Shown one piece after another: positions 16,887 through 24,701 of a stretch of 38,069 nucleotides of DNA. The notes under the pieces were generated by a model, which saw nothing but the letters and a program-made list of their open reading frames with translations, searched no databases and was not told where the DNA came from. This DNA comes from Noviherbaspirillum denitrificans. GTDB taxonomy: Bacteria > Pseudomonadota > Gammaproteobacteria > Burkholderiales > Burkholderiaceae_D. Location of the stretch: NCBI RefSeq assembly GCF_002211445.1, contig NZ_LSTO01000001.1:4231337-4269405 (forward strand). The letters are read 5' to 3'. Position 1 is the first letter of the stretch; each line of letters starts with the position of its first letter. Made by a program: the position numbers and the translations under genes.

Positions 16887-18253
16887 ACAACCCTACGCCA
16901 AAATCCACCGACTTCTACACCTCGCTGATCTCCGGGGTGATGTTCCCCCTGCACGAGAAGCTCAAGCGGCACGACACGGTCGCGTTGCGCAAGGCCATGG
17001 AAGAATCGCAGTGGTGGAGCCCGGCGCGCCTGAAAGAGTTGCAGCTCGAGCGGCTGCAAAGGCTGCTGGTCCATGCACAGCAGCACGTACCCTACTACCG
17101 CGAGCTGTTCGCACGTATCGGCTTCCGCGCCGAGGATGTCCGTTCGCTGGACGACCTTGCCCGCCTGCCCCTGCTCGACAAGGCGGCGATCCGCGCCAAC
17201 ACTGACGGCCTAAGGGCCGACAATGCGCGCGACCTTGCCCGTTTCAACACCGGCGGCTCCAGCGGACAGCCGCTGATCTTCTACATCGGCAAGGAACGCG
17301 TCAGTCATGACGTCGCCGCGAAATGGCGTGCTACCCGCTGGTGGAATGTCGACATCGGCGACGCGGAAATCGTGGTGTGGGGATCGCCCATCGAACTCGG
17401 CGCACAGGATACGGTGCGTGCGCTGCGTGATCGCATGCTGCGCACCAAGCTGCTGCCGGCCTTCGAAATGTCGGAAGCCAAGCTCGACGGCTTCCTCGCC
17501 GAAATCCGCGCCCGGCGGCCGAAGATGCTGTTCGGTTACCCGTCCGCCCTGTCGCATATCGCACGCCATGCCGACGCCAGGGGCATCCGCATGAACGATC
17601 TCGGCATCCGCGTTGCTTTCGTGACGTCTGAGCGGCTGTACGACGAACAGCGGAACCAGATCAGCAAGACCTTCGGCTGCCCCGTTGCCAATGGCTACGG
17701 CGGCCGCGACGCCGGATTCATTGCCCACCAGTGCCCGGCGGGCGGCATGCACGTCACGGCTGAAGACATCATTGTCGAGATCGTCGGCCAGGACGGCCAA
17801 GTCCTGCCGCACGGTGAATCGGGCGAAATTGTGGTGACGCACCTGGCCACGCGCGACTTCCCATTCATCCGCTATCGCACCGGCGATGTTGCCACGCTCG
17901 ACACCAAATCCTGCTCCTGCGGTCGTGGCCTGCCCCTGATCCGCGAAATCCAGGGCCGCACCACCGACTTTGTGGTGACGCACGATGGCGCGGTAATGCA
18001 CGGTCTCGCGCTAATCTATATCCTGCGCGACCTGCCGGAAGTGAAGGCGTTCAAGATCGTGCAGGAAAGCCGCGAACACATGCGCGTACTCGTAGTGCCG
18101 GAACACGAACTCGGCAAGGATATCGCCGCGAAGATCGAGCGCGGCTTCAAGGCACGCCTCGGCCAGGACGTGACGATCGATATCGAAGTGGTGTCGGAGA
18201 TACCGGCGGAGAAATCAGGGAAATTCCGCTACGTCGTGAGCAAGGTGGCCTAA
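16883..18253 (+). CDS. Phenylacetate-CoA ligase/CapK-like adenylate-forming protein
   Basis: The 456-residue protein belongs to the PaaK/CapK branch of the AMP-forming enzymes. It has LLVHAQQHVPYYRELF near 61-76, the ATP-binding FNTGGSSGQPL at 121-131, GYGGRDAGFIAHQCPAGG around 271-288, FPFIRYRTGDVATL, a CSCGRGLP cysteine pair, and a C-terminal IPAEKSGKFRYV with the probable catalytic lysine. CapK relatives are common in capsule and EPS clusters. They probably activate a carboxylic acid that becomes an acyl or amide decoration; the substrate is unknown. The GTG start overlaps the previous stop. The TAA stop (18251-18253) overlaps the stop of the convergent flippase gene, so this is the end of the long operon. 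Confidence 0.9.
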   Translation: MNNPTPKSTDFYTSLISGVMFPLHEKLKRHDTVALRKAMEESQWWSPARLKELQLERLQRLLVHAQQHVPYYRELFARIGFRAEDVRSLDDLARLPLLDKAAIRANTDGLRADNARDLARFNTGGSSGQPLIFYIGKERVSHDVAAKWRATRWWNVDIGDAEIVVWGSPIELGAQDTVRALRDRMLRTKLLPAFEMSEAKLDGFLAEIRARRPKMLFGYPSALSHIARHADARGIRMNDLGIRVAFVTSERLYDEQRNQISKTFGCPVANGYGGRDAGFIAHQCPAGGMHVTAEDIIVEIVGQDGQVLPHGESGEIVVTHLATRDFPFIRYRTGDVATLDTKSCSCGRGLPLIREIQGRTTDFVVTHDGAVMHGLALIYILRDLPEVKAFKIVQESREHMRVLVVPEHELGKDIAAKIERGFKARLGQDVTIDIEVVSEIPAEKSGKFRYVVSKVA

Positions 18254-19752
18254 CCGCCAAGGATATTGACGTCCAGCCCGAGCTTGCGCAGTAACTGCTC
18301 GATCTTGCCGAAGGTCATCCGTTCTGCCCCCTGCGGGCATCCTGCATAGCGCCACAGGGCGTACAGGGTAACGGCGTAGACCACCGCCCCTGCCAGCACG
18401 CACACGAGCAGCGCAACGAGATACGCCGCGCTTTCCCCCTTCAGGACGAAGACGCTTTTCATGCCGAAGACGACAGCCGCCATGAGCAGCGATGCTGCCA
18501 GTGGCCTGATGAGCCGCAATGAGAATGTCGTCGTCGAGAGCTGCAACTGCCGCGCGATCAGGAACTGGTTGACCGGTGTCATGAGCACGACAGAACCGAG
18601 GAAGGCCCAGGCCGCCCCGGTTGCGCCCCAATAGAGAATGCCAGGCACCAGCAGGCTCAGCAGGAGCACGAACTGGATGGCCCCGACAACGGTGACATAG
18701 GCGAGATGGCCGGTCGCCAGGTAGATGTAGGAAATATTGGTCTGCAGCGCCTGGATGACGCCGAAGATCGCGAGGATCTGGATGAGCGGAATGGCGGACA
18801 TCCACTTCCATCCCAGCACGGCAGGCACCATCAGGTCCGCGACCGATACGATCCCGATGCCGGCGGGCAGCGCGAACAGTGCAATCATCGAGATCACGTT
18901 GAGGAAGCTGTTACGCAAGGCCTCGATCTCCTGTGCCACACGTGCGTAGCCCGGAAATGCGGCGCGGTTGATCGGTGCCACCAGCTCGGTGGTCGGCAGT
19001 GTCGAGATTTCGGAGGCAATCGTGTAGACGCCGAGGACGCCGGCGCCGCCGAGGCGGCCGATCACCAGTTCGGCGGCGCGGCCGTTGAGGAATTGCAGGA
19101 TGTTGTTCATGATCAGCCACTTGGAACTATGGAACAGTTCCACCTTGGCTTTCAGGGAAAAGCGCGGGCGGTAATCGCTGACGTAGTACGACAGCGCCAC
19201 GGACACGAAGGTACCGGTCAACTGTCCGATCACCAGCGCCCAGTAATTGCGCAGCCAGAAGGCAAGCGGGATGGTGACCAGCAGGCTGGCCATGCGTTTG
19301 CCGAGCAAGAACTTGAACTCACGGTCGAAGCGCATTTCGCGCCGAAAGATGACCGGGCCGATGTTGGAAAGGCCCTGCGCGGCAAACCCGAGCGCGAGCA
19401 GGTAAACCGCCAGTTCCAGCCGCGGCTCCGCATAAAATCGTGCGGCGGGACCGGCCAGCAGAGCAAGGACGCCTCCGCACAGCGCGGCAAAGAGCACGCT
19501 TAGCGTCCACGCGGTATCGAACTGCTCGCGTCCGGCATCCGGGTTCTGGATCAGGGGAACGTCGAAGCTGAAAGCAATCAGCAGCTGCAGCGCGCCGATC
19601 AGGATCATCGCCATCGCGACCAGGCCGAAATCTTCCGGCACCAGCAGTCGCGCCAGGATCACCGTACTGACCAGGCCGAGTCCGCGGTCGATCATCTTGA
19701 ACGACACCATCCAGGCTGCGCCTTTGGCGATTTTGTTGTCGATGTCTTTCAA
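18250..19752 (-). CDS. Polysaccharide flippase, Wzx-like (MOP superfamily)
   Basis: The 500-residue integral membrane protein has about 12-14 hydrophobic helices. The N-terminus (KIAKGAAWMVSFKMIDRGLG, then ARLLVPEDFGLVAMAMI) is the signature of the RfbX/WzxC branch of the polysaccharide-biosynthesis family. It should flip undecaprenyl-linked repeat units across the inner membrane. The start is TTG at 19752, with AGGA eight bases upstream. ATG at 19710 would remove the conserved amphipathic N-terminal segment, so I prefer the TTG. It is the only minus-strand gene within the core EPS block. Its TAG stop overlaps the TAA stop of the convergent CapK-like gene by two bases. It is expressed from the divergent gap at 19753-19964. 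Confidence 0.92.
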   Translation of the reverse strand: MKDIDNKIAKGAAWMVSFKMIDRGLGLVSTVILARLLVPEDFGLVAMAMILIGALQLLIAFSFDVPLIQNPDAGREQFDTAWTLSVLFAALCGGVLALLAGPAARFYAEPRLELAVYLLALGFAAQGLSNIGPVIFRREMRFDREFKFLLGKRMASLLVTIPLAFWLRNYWALVIGQLTGTFVSVALSYYVSDYRPRFSLKAKVELFHSSKWLIMNNILQFLNGRAAELVIGRLGGAGVLGVYTIASEISTLPTTELVAPINRAAFPGYARVAQEIEALRNSFLNVISMIALFALPAGIGIVSVADLMVPAVLGWKWMSAIPLIQILAIFGVIQALQTNISYIYLATGHLAYVTVVGAIQFVLLLSLLVPGILYWGATGAAWAFLGSVVLMTPVNQFLIARQLQLSTTTFSLRLIRPLAASLLMAAVVFGMKSVFVLKGESAAYLVALLVCVLAGAVVYAVTLYALWRYAGCPQGAERMTFGKIEQLLRKLGLDVNILGG

Positions 19753-19964
19753 GGGAGCAGTCCTGGAGGCGTATTGCGGGGCGGAGGCGGGACAATGGCC
19801 GAGAGTAGTAGATGCCGTACGGAAGTGTCAAGGCGGCAATGGCGAAGTCCGCAAAGTACAAATTCGCCTGTAATATACTCCAAGCAATTTCTGACGATCA
19901 GGATGCGCCGGAACACGTACAACATTGCCATGAGGCAACTTGAGCAGCTACTCCCCGAGGCACC
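19753..19964. promoter_or_regulatory. Divergent gap between flippase and O-antigen-ligase-like genes
   Basis: This 212-bp region must carry start signals in both directions. It becomes AT-rich towards the plus-strand gene and contains TGTAATATACT around 19871-19881 as a possible -10 region. No matching -35 element is clear. GAGG (19957-19960) serves as the Shine-Dalgarno for the plus gene. I see no stable hairpin and no credible small gene here. Confidence 0.4.
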
Positions 19965-21278
19965 ATGAGAGATATCATCATCACCCTGATCGTCTTCGGA
20001 TCGCTGCCCTTCTTTTTCAAGAAGCCGATCATCGGCCTGCTGATGTGGGTGTGGATCAGCGTGATGAATCCGCACACGCTGAGCTGGGGCTTTGCCTCCT
20101 CGTTCCCGTTCGCCGCGATCATCGCCGCCACGCTGCTCGCCGCGCTACTCGTGACCAAGGAGCCGAAAGGCCTGCCGCTGACCGGTGTCACCATCACCTT
20201 CATCGCCTTCTTCGTCTGGATCAATATCAGCACCCTATTCGCGCTGCAGCCGGACCTTGTGTACGAGCAGTGGATCAAGGTCGTGAAGATCATGGTGATG
20301 ATCCTCGTGACACTGATGGTGCTGAAGACCAGGGAGCATGTGCAGACCTTCATGTGGGTGCTGGTCCTGTCCCTCGCCTTCTATGGTGTCAAGGGTGGCA
20401 TTTTCACTCTGACCAGCGGCGGACAATACCGAGTCTGGGGGCCGGTCGGCACCTTCATCGGCGGCAACAACGAAATTGCCCTCGCGCTCATCATGGCGAT
20501 TCCACTGATGCACTACCTGCAGCTGCTTACGACCAACAAGTGGATACGCCACGGCCTGACCGGCTCCATCCTGCTTTGCGCATTGGCGGCGATCGGCTCC
20601 TATTCCCGTGGTGCGCTGCTCGCCATCGCGGCGATGGCATTCTTCATGTGGCTAAAGAGCAGCAAGAAAGCCATGCTCGGCATCCTCATGATCCTTACGA
20701 TCCCGCTCCTCGTGATCTTCATGCCGGACCAATGGGGCGAGCGCATGGACACCATCGGCACCTACCAGGAAGACGCCTCCGCCATGGGCCGCATCAATGC
20801 ATGGATCATGGCCTATAACCTTGCCATGGACCGCCCGCTTACCGGTGGCGGATTCGAGATCTACGACTTGCAGACTTTTGAGCGCTATGCGCCCATTCCG
20901 ACCGATGTGCATGCCGCCCACAGCATCTATTTCCAGGCGCTTGGCGAGCACGGCTGGGTTGGGCTCGGCCTGTACCTCCTGCTCGGCTTCCTGACCTGGC
21001 GCTCCTGTTCCTGGATCCTGCGCAATACTGCGAGGAGGGACGACCTGAAATGGGCGCATAGCTTTGCCGCGATGTCGCAGGTGAGTATCATCGGCTTCGC
21101 CGTCGGCGGCGCCTTCCTGAGCCTGCTCTACTTCGATGTGCCGTACTACCTGATGGCGGCCATCGTGGTCACGCGCATCATCGTCGCCAATGAGCTGAAA
21201 GCCGCGGGAGCTCCCACCAGCTCGTGGCGCACCACGCCTTCCACATCCTTCATCAACCGGCCCGGCGTGACGCACTGA
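19965..21278 (+). CDS. O-glycosylation ligase/O-antigen polymerase-like protein, exosortase A-associated
   Basis: The 437-residue polytopic membrane protein matches the TIGR03097 family (putative O-glycosylation ligase of exosortase A loci), a branch of the Wzy/WaaL (Wzy_C) superfamily. About ten helices are visible. The N-terminal part contains MWVWISVMNPHTLSWGFA, and the ligase region has GSYSRGALLAIAAMAFF and a large loop ending with VHAAHSIYFQALGEHGWVG, in which the His and Arg residues resemble the WaaL active-site positions. It probably polymerises the repeat unit or links glycan to a protein or lipid acceptor. GAGG sits five bases before the ATG. It is the first gene of a new plus-strand transcription unit that continues with deacetylase 2 and the ATP-grasp pair. 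Confidence 0.9.
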   Translation: MRDIIITLIVFGSLPFFFKKPIIGLLMWVWISVMNPHTLSWGFASSFPFAAIIAATLLAALLVTKEPKGLPLTGVTITFIAFFVWINISTLFALQPDLVYEQWIKVVKIMVMILVTLMVLKTREHVQTFMWVLVLSLAFYGVKGGIFTLTSGGQYRVWGPVGTFIGGNNEIALALIMAIPLMHYLQLLTTNKWIRHGLTGSILLCALAAIGSYSRGALLAIAAMAFFMWLKSSKKAMLGILMILTIPLLVIFMPDQWGERMDTIGTYQEDASAMGRINAWIMAYNLAMDRPLTGGGFEIYDLQTFERYAPIPTDVHAAHSIYFQALGEHGWVGLGLYLLLGFLTWRSCSWILRNTARRDDLKWAHSFAAMSQVSIIGFAVGGAFLSLLYFDVPYYLMAAIVVTRIIVANELKAAGAPTSSWRTTPSTSFINRPGVTH

Positions 21279-21301
21279 ACTGATAAATACGCAAACACCG
21301 C

Positions 21302-22336
21302 ATGCACAATACTGCTGAGACCAACAACACGGCACAGCCCCTGGCCCGCGCGGGCAGCGATTTCGGATGGTCATCGGTCGCCGGCCGCGCCGCCATGCGC
21401 CTGCTCTCGCCCGGCAAGGGGGACGCGCGCCTGTCTATCCTGATCTACCATCGTGTCCTGCCGGCCCGTGACCCGCTGTTTCCGGGAGAAGTGGATGCGC
21501 AAGACTTCGAGCGCCAGATGCGGCTGGTGCAGTCCTCATTCAACATCATCCCCCTGGCGGATGCGGTCCGGGCATTGCGCAACAAGACCCTGCCGCCGCG
21601 CGCGGCCTGCATCACATTCGATGACGGCTATGCCGATAACGCCGAGGTCGCGCTCCCTATCCTGCGCCGCCTCGGCATACCGGCAACCTTCTTCATTGCG
21701 ACGGGCTTCCTGGATGGCGGGCGCATGTGGAACGACACGGTCATCGAGCTCGTCCGTGCCGCACCCGGGCCACTTCTTGACCTGGAGGCTGTCGGCTTCG
21801 GCCGCATTGATGTTGCCAGCATCCTGCAACGGCAGCAGGCGATTTCCAGCCTGATCGGCAAGCTGAAATATTTGCCGTTGCAGGAGCGCCAGGATCGAAT
21901 TGATGCGATGTGCGACCACGCCAGCCTTTCCCTGCCGGATAAGCTGATGATGACTTCAGGACAGGTCCGGGAACTGCATGGCGCGGGCATGGAAATCGGT
22001 GGCCATACGGTGAACCATCCCATCCTCGCGCGCCTGGACGCGAAGGCCGCGCGCCGCGAAATCGCGGAAGGCAAGGAAGCGCTGGAAGGGATCATCGGCG
22101 CCCCGGTCCGGCTGTTCGCCTATCCCAACGGTAAGCCGGCGCGGGACTACCTGGCGGAGCATGTCGGGATCGTCAGGGAGCTGGGGTTCGACGCCGCGGT
22201 GTCGACCGCGTGGGGCGCTACCGCATCCGACCCCGACCTGTACCAGCTGCCGCGGTTCACCCCATGGGACCAGGGCGCGAACAAGTTCCTGCTGCGGATG
22301 GGCCGGAACCTGCTGAAACGGGCGGAGCGTGTCTGA
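21302..22336 (+). CDS. Polysaccharide deacetylase family protein (second deacetylase)
   Basis: This 344-residue carbohydrate esterase 4/NodB-type protein has LIYHRVLPARDPL at 47-59, the metal/catalytic TFDDGY at 105-110, the zinc ligands GGHTVNH at 233-239 (H235, H239) and a C-terminal FAYPNGKPARDY. An insert of roughly 85 residues separates TFDDGY from the histidine motif, unlike the compact NodB domain and unlike the XrtA deacetylase at 6804. There is no signal peptide. The ATG at 21302 has no clear Shine-Dalgarno, so a later start such as residue 32 (21395) remains possible, but both catalytic motifs are unaffected. It should remove acetyl groups from a sugar of the polymer or precursor. 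Confidence 0.87.
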   Translation: MHNTAETNNTAQPLARAGSDFGWSSVAGRAAMRLLSPGKGDARLSILIYHRVLPARDPLFPGEVDAQDFERQMRLVQSSFNIIPLADAVRALRNKTLPPRAACITFDDGYADNAEVALPILRRLGIPATFFIATGFLDGGRMWNDTVIELVRAAPGPLLDLEAVGFGRIDVASILQRQQAISSLIGKLKYLPLQERQDRIDAMCDHASLSLPDKLMMTSGQVRELHGAGMEIGGHTVNHPILARLDAKAARREIAEGKEALEGIIGAPVRLFAYPNGKPARDYLAEHVGIVRELGFDAAVSTAWGATASDPDLYQLPRFTPWDQGANKFLLRMGRNLLKRAERV

Positions 22337-22397
22337 CATCGTTGCTTTTTGCCATGTCCGTATGTAACCTGCAGTCATCTCCGCGAGGTGACTGCAC

Positions 22398-23474
22398 ATG
22401 GCAAAGCTAACGAAGCTTCTCAGGTACGCGTCCCAGGCCAAGGCACAGACGGGCAAGGGTTATCTCGCGCAGTGGATGGAAGTGTTCCGGCTTGCGCGAC
22501 GCGGCCGGCGACTCGGCGTGGAAGAGTACTACGAGCTGGAGATCTTCAATGACCGCCTGTACCCTGCGCCACGCAAGGATGACTGCGTTGGATGGCGTGC
22601 CAGCGCCGAAGTGGACAAACGCCTCAATCACCCGTACTGGCGTGCCATTGCCAACGACAAGCTGCTTAACTATGCGCTGCTGCAGCATTTCGCATTGCCG
22701 AGTCCGGTCACGATTGCCGTCTACTCGACCGAAGGCCGCCGCGTAGGCAATGAGCGATGCCTTCGCTCGGAGCGCGAACTGCGCGAGTATGTATCGCAGT
22801 CGCTTACGTTCCCCGTATTTGTGAAACCGATCTGCGGCGCGTACGGACGCGGCACCTTTCTATTCACCGCTCATGATCCGCAAACGGACAGCCTGGTCGA
22901 CAAAACAGGAAGACGCGTCACCGTCGATGAATTTGTAACAGCATGCCAAACCCCCAGTTTCCACGGCATGCTCTTTCAGGAATGCCTGCTCCCTCACCCC
23001 GAAGTCCGCGCGCTGACCGGCGGAACAACGAGTTGCGTGCGGATGATCCTCCTGGTGAACGACAACCGGCCAAAGGTCCACATGACGTTCTGGAAGATCG
23101 CGCGCGTGAACAACATTACCGACAATTTCTGCATGGGAGAAACCGGCAACCTGCTGGCATGGATCTCGACGGAAAACGGGACAATCGAGAATGTCGTTTC
23201 CGGTTTGTGGCCCGCGGCGCACGCTGTGCAGAAGCATCCCGACACGGGGGCGCCTCTGCTTGGCAAGACGCTGCCTGACTGGGAAAAGGCAAAGCAATTG
23301 TGCCTGTCCGCAGCTGTCCATTTCCCTGGCTTGCGCCTGCAAAACTGGGACGTCGCCTTTTGCGAACAGGGCCCGGTGCTCATGGAATTGAACACGGAAT
23401 CCGACCTTGCCATCCCGCAGTATCTGGCGCGAAGGCCCTTCGTGGATGATGCTGTCCGGCTGGCACTCGCTTAG
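22398..23474 (+). CDS. Sugar-transfer-associated ATP-grasp protein, copy 1
   Basis: The 358-residue protein resembles the ATPgrasp_ST family (PF14397, alpha-L-glutamate-ligase-like proteins near sugar-transfer genes). The N-terminal part is basic (GYLAQWMEVFRLARRGRRLG). The central ATP-binding lysine is K143 in FPVFVKPICGAYGRGTFLF, with a Gly-rich loop. NFCMGETGNLLAWI and GLWPAAHAVQKHPDTG follow, and the C-terminal LQNWDVAFCEQGPVLMELN carries the metal-binding acidic/Asn residues. ATP-grasp enzymes join a carboxylate to an amine via an acyl-phosphate, so amino-acid amidation of a sugar is plausible. A good Shine-Dalgarno (GAGGTGA, 22385-22391) fixes the start. The next gene is a paralogue. 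Confidence 0.85.
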   Translation: MAKLTKLLRYASQAKAQTGKGYLAQWMEVFRLARRGRRLGVEEYYELEIFNDRLYPAPRKDDCVGWRASAEVDKRLNHPYWRAIANDKLLNYALLQHFALPSPVTIAVYSTEGRRVGNERCLRSERELREYVSQSLTFPVFVKPICGAYGRGTFLFTAHDPQTDSLVDKTGRRVTVDEFVTACQTPSFHGMLFQECLLPHPEVRALTGGTTSCVRMILLVNDNRPKVHMTFWKIARVNNITDNFCMGETGNLLAWISTENGTIENVVSGLWPAAHAVQKHPDTGAPLLGKTLPDWEKAKQLCLSAAVHFPGLRLQNWDVAFCEQGPVLMELNTESDLAIPQYLARRPFVDDAVRLALA

Positions 23475-23482
23475 GGGCGAAA

Positions 23483-24661
23483 ATGCAGATCCCAGGTACA
23501 CGTGCGCTTGGTAGCCGGCTGTCGCAGCTTCATGAGTATCGTGAATGGGCGTTGCTCGCGCAGGAGCAGACAGGGAAGGGCATCCTCACGCAGGTTCGCG
23601 AAATCCATGCATTGAAATCCCTCGGCGGGCAATGCGGAATCACGGACTACTACTGGTTCAAGCTGTATGCAGATGAGTACCTGAATGGGGGCGGTGCGCG
23701 CGATTTCCTTGGGTGGCGCCTGCAGGGGCAATTCAATCTTGCGCTCAATCCGAGACACGTCGTGCTCCCCGCCTGGGACAAGTGCGTGTTCATGCAGATG
23801 GCCACATCAGCCGGCTTGCCGGTCGCGCCCGTCCTGGCATGCTTTCATCCTGCCGGCCGCATTGCGGAGAGCCTCGGCGTCCACCTGAAGACAGTGAAGG
23901 ACGCAGCAGCCTTCCTCCGTGACCCGTCGCTGTATCCATTGTTCTGCAAGCCAGCCTATTCCCAGCAGGGATACGGCTCCGCCTATCTTGCTGGCTACGA
24001 CGCCGCGACAGACCGGCTGGATCTCCTGGATGGCAGGTCGATCACTGTCGATGACTTCCTCAAGCGATTGGAGGAGACGGTCGACCGCCGCTATCACAAG
24101 CCGCAATGCGGCTTCCTGTTCCAGCAGTCGCTAACGCTCGCGCCGGAAATCCGCGCACTCACGCAATGGTCCGCGATTTGCGGTGTGCGCATCATCTGCC
24201 TGAACGGGCCGGACGGCGTCAAACCGGTCCGGGCAATCTGGAAAATAGCGGTTCCGCCCAACCACGTGGACAACTTCAGCCTCGGCAAATATGGAAACCT
24301 GCTGGCGAACGTCGACCTGGAAAGCGGAGAGATCACCAGGGTGATCGGCGGACTGTGGCCAAAGACCCAGGTGTACTCGCACCATCCGATAACCGGGCTG
24401 CCCCTGGCAGGGTTCAGGATTCCAGGATGGGACAAGGTGCTCCATGCCTGCCGCATGGGTGGTGTCGTATTCCCGCTGATGAGGATTCATCATTGGGATT
24501 TTGCAATCACCGACAAGGGACCGATGATCCTGGAGCTGAACGATCTCGGCGGAACTGAAATAGCCCAGGTCCACGGACACGGACTATTGACGGAAGAGAT
24601 CCGCGAATTCATCAAGCGTCACGCCAATCCGGGGATGCATCCCTGGATCAGGACGCTGTAA
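23483..24661 (+). CDS. Sugar-transfer-associated ATP-grasp protein, copy 2
   Basis: The 392-residue paralogue of the preceding gene lies 8 bp downstream. It shares the layout EQTGKGILTQVREIHAL, the ATP-site lysine in PLFCKPAYSQQGYGSAYL, NFSLGKYGNLLANV, GLWPKTQVYSHHPITG and the C-terminal IHHWDFAITDKGPMILELN. The equivalent segments line up throughout, but sequence divergence is large, so this is an old duplication or a pair of different substrate specificities rather than a recent copy. TAGGGG precedes the ATG. It is the last gene of the plus unit, and its stop (24659-24661) is only a few bases from the terminator of the convergent kelch-like gene. Confidence 0.85.
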   Translation: MQIPGTRALGSRLSQLHEYREWALLAQEQTGKGILTQVREIHALKSLGGQCGITDYYWFKLYADEYLNGGGARDFLGWRLQGQFNLALNPRHVVLPAWDKCVFMQMATSAGLPVAPVLACFHPAGRIAESLGVHLKTVKDAAAFLRDPSLYPLFCKPAYSQQGYGSAYLAGYDAATDRLDLLDGRSITVDDFLKRLEETVDRRYHKPQCGFLFQQSLTLAPEIRALTQWSAICGVRIICLNGPDGVKPVRAIWKIAVPPNHVDNFSLGKYGNLLANVDLESGEITRVIGGLWPKTQVYSHHPITGLPLAGFRIPGWDKVLHACRMGGVVFPLMRIHHWDFAITDKGPMILELNDLGGTEIAQVHGHGLLTEEIREFIKRHANPGMHPWIRTL

Positions 24662-24667
24662 AGAAAA

Positions 24668-24687
24668 AAGGGGGCCGCAGCCCCCTT
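24668..24687 (-). terminator. Rho-independent terminator of the kelch-like lipoprotein gene
   Basis: A perfect 8-bp stem (AAGGGGGC/GCCCCCTT) encloses a CGCA loop on the plus strand. Read on the minus strand, the hairpin is followed by a run of T (complement of 24664-24669), as expected for a terminator of the gene ending at 24702. Read on the plus strand, it is followed by C-rich DNA, so it is a poor terminator for the ATP-grasp unit. Confidence 0.8.
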
Positions 24688-24701
24688 CCCCACGCGCCCG
24701 G

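Noticed and set aside
19774-19968. Small plus-strand frame of 64 codons in the flippase/ligase gap
   Set aside because: Composition looks like random reading of promoter DNA, and it overlaps the true start of the ligase-like gene out of frame.
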